Shown one piece after another: positions 58,150-64,000 of a stretch of 64,000 bases of DNA; the first letter of the stretch is position 1; each line of letters begins with the position of its first letter. The notes under the pieces are model-generated. The model had not been told where the DNA came from. It saw only the letters and a list, made by a program, of their open reading frames with translations, and ran no database searches. This stretch comes from Chrysomallon squamiferum (Eukaryota > Mollusca > Gastropoda > Neomphalida > Peltospiridae): positions 13,331,517-13,395,516 of the forward strand of contig CM022675.1 in the NCBI GenBank assembly GCA_012295275.1, in the 5' to 3' direction. A program made the translations under genes and the position numbers.

Positions 58150-58890
58150 ACAAAACAGTTAAGTATATAACAGAGGTTAATAAGGATTAAGGATATAAAG
58201 ATGATAAATAATAAGCATTAAGGATATAACGATTAAAAATAATACGGGTTAAGGATATAAAGAGTATAGATGATAAAGGTTAAGGATATAAAGAATATAA
58301 ATATTAAGGATTCAGGATATAACGATTAAAAATAATAAGGATTAAGGATATAAAGATTATAGATAATAAGGGTTAAGGATATAAAATTATAAATAATACG
58401 GGTTAAGGATATAACGATTACAGATAATAAATGTTAAAGATATAACGATTATAGATAATAAGTAAAGGATATAACGATTATAGATAATAAGAGTAAGGAT
58501 ATAACGAGTATAGATAATAAGGGTTAAGGATATAACGAGTATAGATAATAAGGGTTAAGGATATAACGATTACAGATAATAAGTGTTAAGGATATAACGA
58601 TTATAGATAATAAGGGTTAACTATATAACGAGTATAGATAATAAGGGTTAACTATATAAAAAGCATAGATAATAAGGATAAGGATATAAAGATTATAGAT
58701 AATAAGGGTTAAGGATATAACGATTATAGATAATAAGGTTTAAGGATATAAGAATTAAGGATATAAAGGTTAAAGATAATAAGGTTTAAGACTATAAAGG
58801 TTATAGATAATAAGGGTAAGGATATAAACATAGATAATACGGGTTTGGGATATAACGATTACAGATAATAAGGGTTCTAAACCTTACATT
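58150..58890. repeat. Roughly 33-bp minisatellite, about 20 copies
   Basis: Units of GGTTAAGGATATAACGATTA plus TAGATAATAA, with length variants of about 27-35 bp. Non-coding. Confidence 0.9.
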
Positions 58891-58959
58891 GTTTAAATAT
58901 ATAGGTAAACGGATAAAAGATATTAAGGTTAGAATGGGAAATAGTATGTTCATCATATA

Positions 58960-59150
58960 AAGTAAACATATATATTTGTACTAAGAAGTAAACAATTTAT
59001 ATTTGTATACAAAAAGTAAACAATGGTATTTGTATACAAAAAGTAAACAATGGTATTTGTAATACAAATTAAACAAAGATTTTTTTAGTACAAAATAAAC
59101 AATTGTACTGGCAATACAAAGTAAACAATGATATCTGTTATATAAAGTAA
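58960..59150. repeat. Roughly 25-30-bp degenerate repeat
   Basis: Six to seven units of AAAGTAAACAATGGTATTTG plus TA(T)ACA, adjacent to the preceding minisatellite but unrelated in sequence. Confidence 0.75.
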
Positions 59151-59585
59151 TCCGTGTATATTTATGATAAAATATAATTAAGGATATTTATAAAACAAAT
59201 TAAGATTTTAGAGACAGATATACAATGTACAAGAGATTTTTAATTTAAAAAAAAACAATTTTCTTCTAAATTTACAACGAAGATAGACATCAAGTAAATA
59301 TATCTGTGGTAGTAATAACTAAGGATATTCAGGTACAACAAGTGAATGAAGCATTTAAACAAAAATAACACTTAGAATTCAGACAGGTAATCTGTTTACG
59401 TATATCACTGTTTATTGGTTGATGTGTGACAGGTTTGAGGATCAGTCTTCCTTACACGACTAGATGTTTTTTTTTCTCGTTCCCGACAAAGCTCTCACCT
59501 GTTTTTGTAAAAGAGTGACGTGCGTGTTGAAGTGTTTTTCAAAGATAAGTGTAAAATATAACCTGCTTTTCGTTCATAGGAATGA

Positions 59586-59587
59586 TC

Positions 59588-59628
<41 letters not shown>

Positions 59629-59640
59629 ATATATATATAT
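59586..59640. repeat. CTAT tetranucleotide microsatellite
   Basis: About 11 TATC units followed by AT repeats. Confidence 0.9.
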
Positions 59641-60212
59641 AAGTAAATAGATAGACACAGAGACATACACATAAAAAAATAGAGATTGATAGATAAAACA
59701 AAGCAAAATAATAAAATAAAATAAAATAAAATATATTTAAAATACATTATTCCTTACTTTCTCAGGTTTACAAGACATATTTTATGCTTTTTTAAAATTT
59801 TATTTTATTTTATATATTTTTTTTTTTTTTTTTTTTTTTATTAACGTTATTTTACTTTATTACATAATTATACCAGGGGAAAAAATATAATAACAGTTAT
59901 AACAATGATAATAATAACAATAAAACTAAAAAAAAAACATCAGAACGTTTCACCAACTCCGTCCCAACTTACAAAGCATAACAGAAGCACAAAAGAGGCG
60001 TTGAAATATTTACACGTTTAAAAGAGAGACGCCCAAAATACAGGTCGTTCCACTGCTGCACAAAACATTCTGGACCCAGCAAGCTTCACAAACGTCATCT
60101 ATTCAGTTTACTGCTGGTATTCTTTTTTTTGTGTTCCCTCACCCGTAAACATATTTTCTATCGCTATGGGGTGGGGCAGGGTTAGAGAGCATGACGAAAA
60201 ATGAAAATTTTG

Positions 60213-63945
<3,733 letters not shown>

Positions 63946-64000
63946 GTAAACATCTTAGTTCAGTTGTGTGTTTGTGTGTGTTTGTGTGTGTTTGTGTGTG

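Noticed and set aside
58150-58890. Telomere-like GGGTTA motifs
   Set aside because: The hexamer occurs once per 33-bp unit and never in tandem, so this is an ordinary minisatellite.

Overview
The window is animal nuclear DNA, most likely from an invertebrate and plausibly a mollusc or other lophotrochozoan; the species is inferred, not shown. It is AT-rich and packed with di-, tri- and tetranucleotide microsatellites, poly-T/poly-A runs and minisatellites. Genes are split into many short, GC-richer exons with GT/AG junctions. I rebuilt exon chains by hand from splice sites, reading phase and recalled family sequences; no search was run.

Layout. (1) 189-255, minus: signal-peptide-like first coding exon of a gene leaving the left edge. 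(2) 4543-16191, plus: SPAG16/PF20, the axonemal central-apparatus WD40 protein; 17 exons, 609 codons. (3) 26416-31209, minus: a CDK4/6-type kinase; 6 coding exons, 347 codons, with a 9-codon upstream ORF ending on the kinase ATG. Its 3' end faces the 3' end of SPAG16 across about 10 kb of low-complexity DNA. (4) 37621-51701, plus: CUL1, the SCF scaffold; 19 exons, 772 codons, divergent from the kinase. Its exon 14 carries two in-frame stops in this sequence. (5) 60403-63945, plus: 5' part of a secreted EGF-EGF-ZP protein running off the right edge.

The CDK4/6-like kinase and CUL1 both act in cell-cycle control and are transcribed away from each other about 3 kb apart; SPAG16 and the ZP gene have no evident functional link to them.

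The most unusual pattern is that many tandem repeats are anchored on splice junctions. In SPAG16 and CUL1, arrays with 30-150 bp units start at a 5' splice site or end at a 3' splice site, and their units contain copies of the exon edge plus the splice signal. Clearest are a 60-bp array after SPAG16 exon 16 (12 donor-like sites), an 85-bp array after CUL1 exon 9, decayed copies of the start of CUL1 exon 3 upstream of that exon, and arrays on both sides of the damaged CUL1 exon 14. Several microsatellites also begin at donor sites. I know of no standard name for this pattern.
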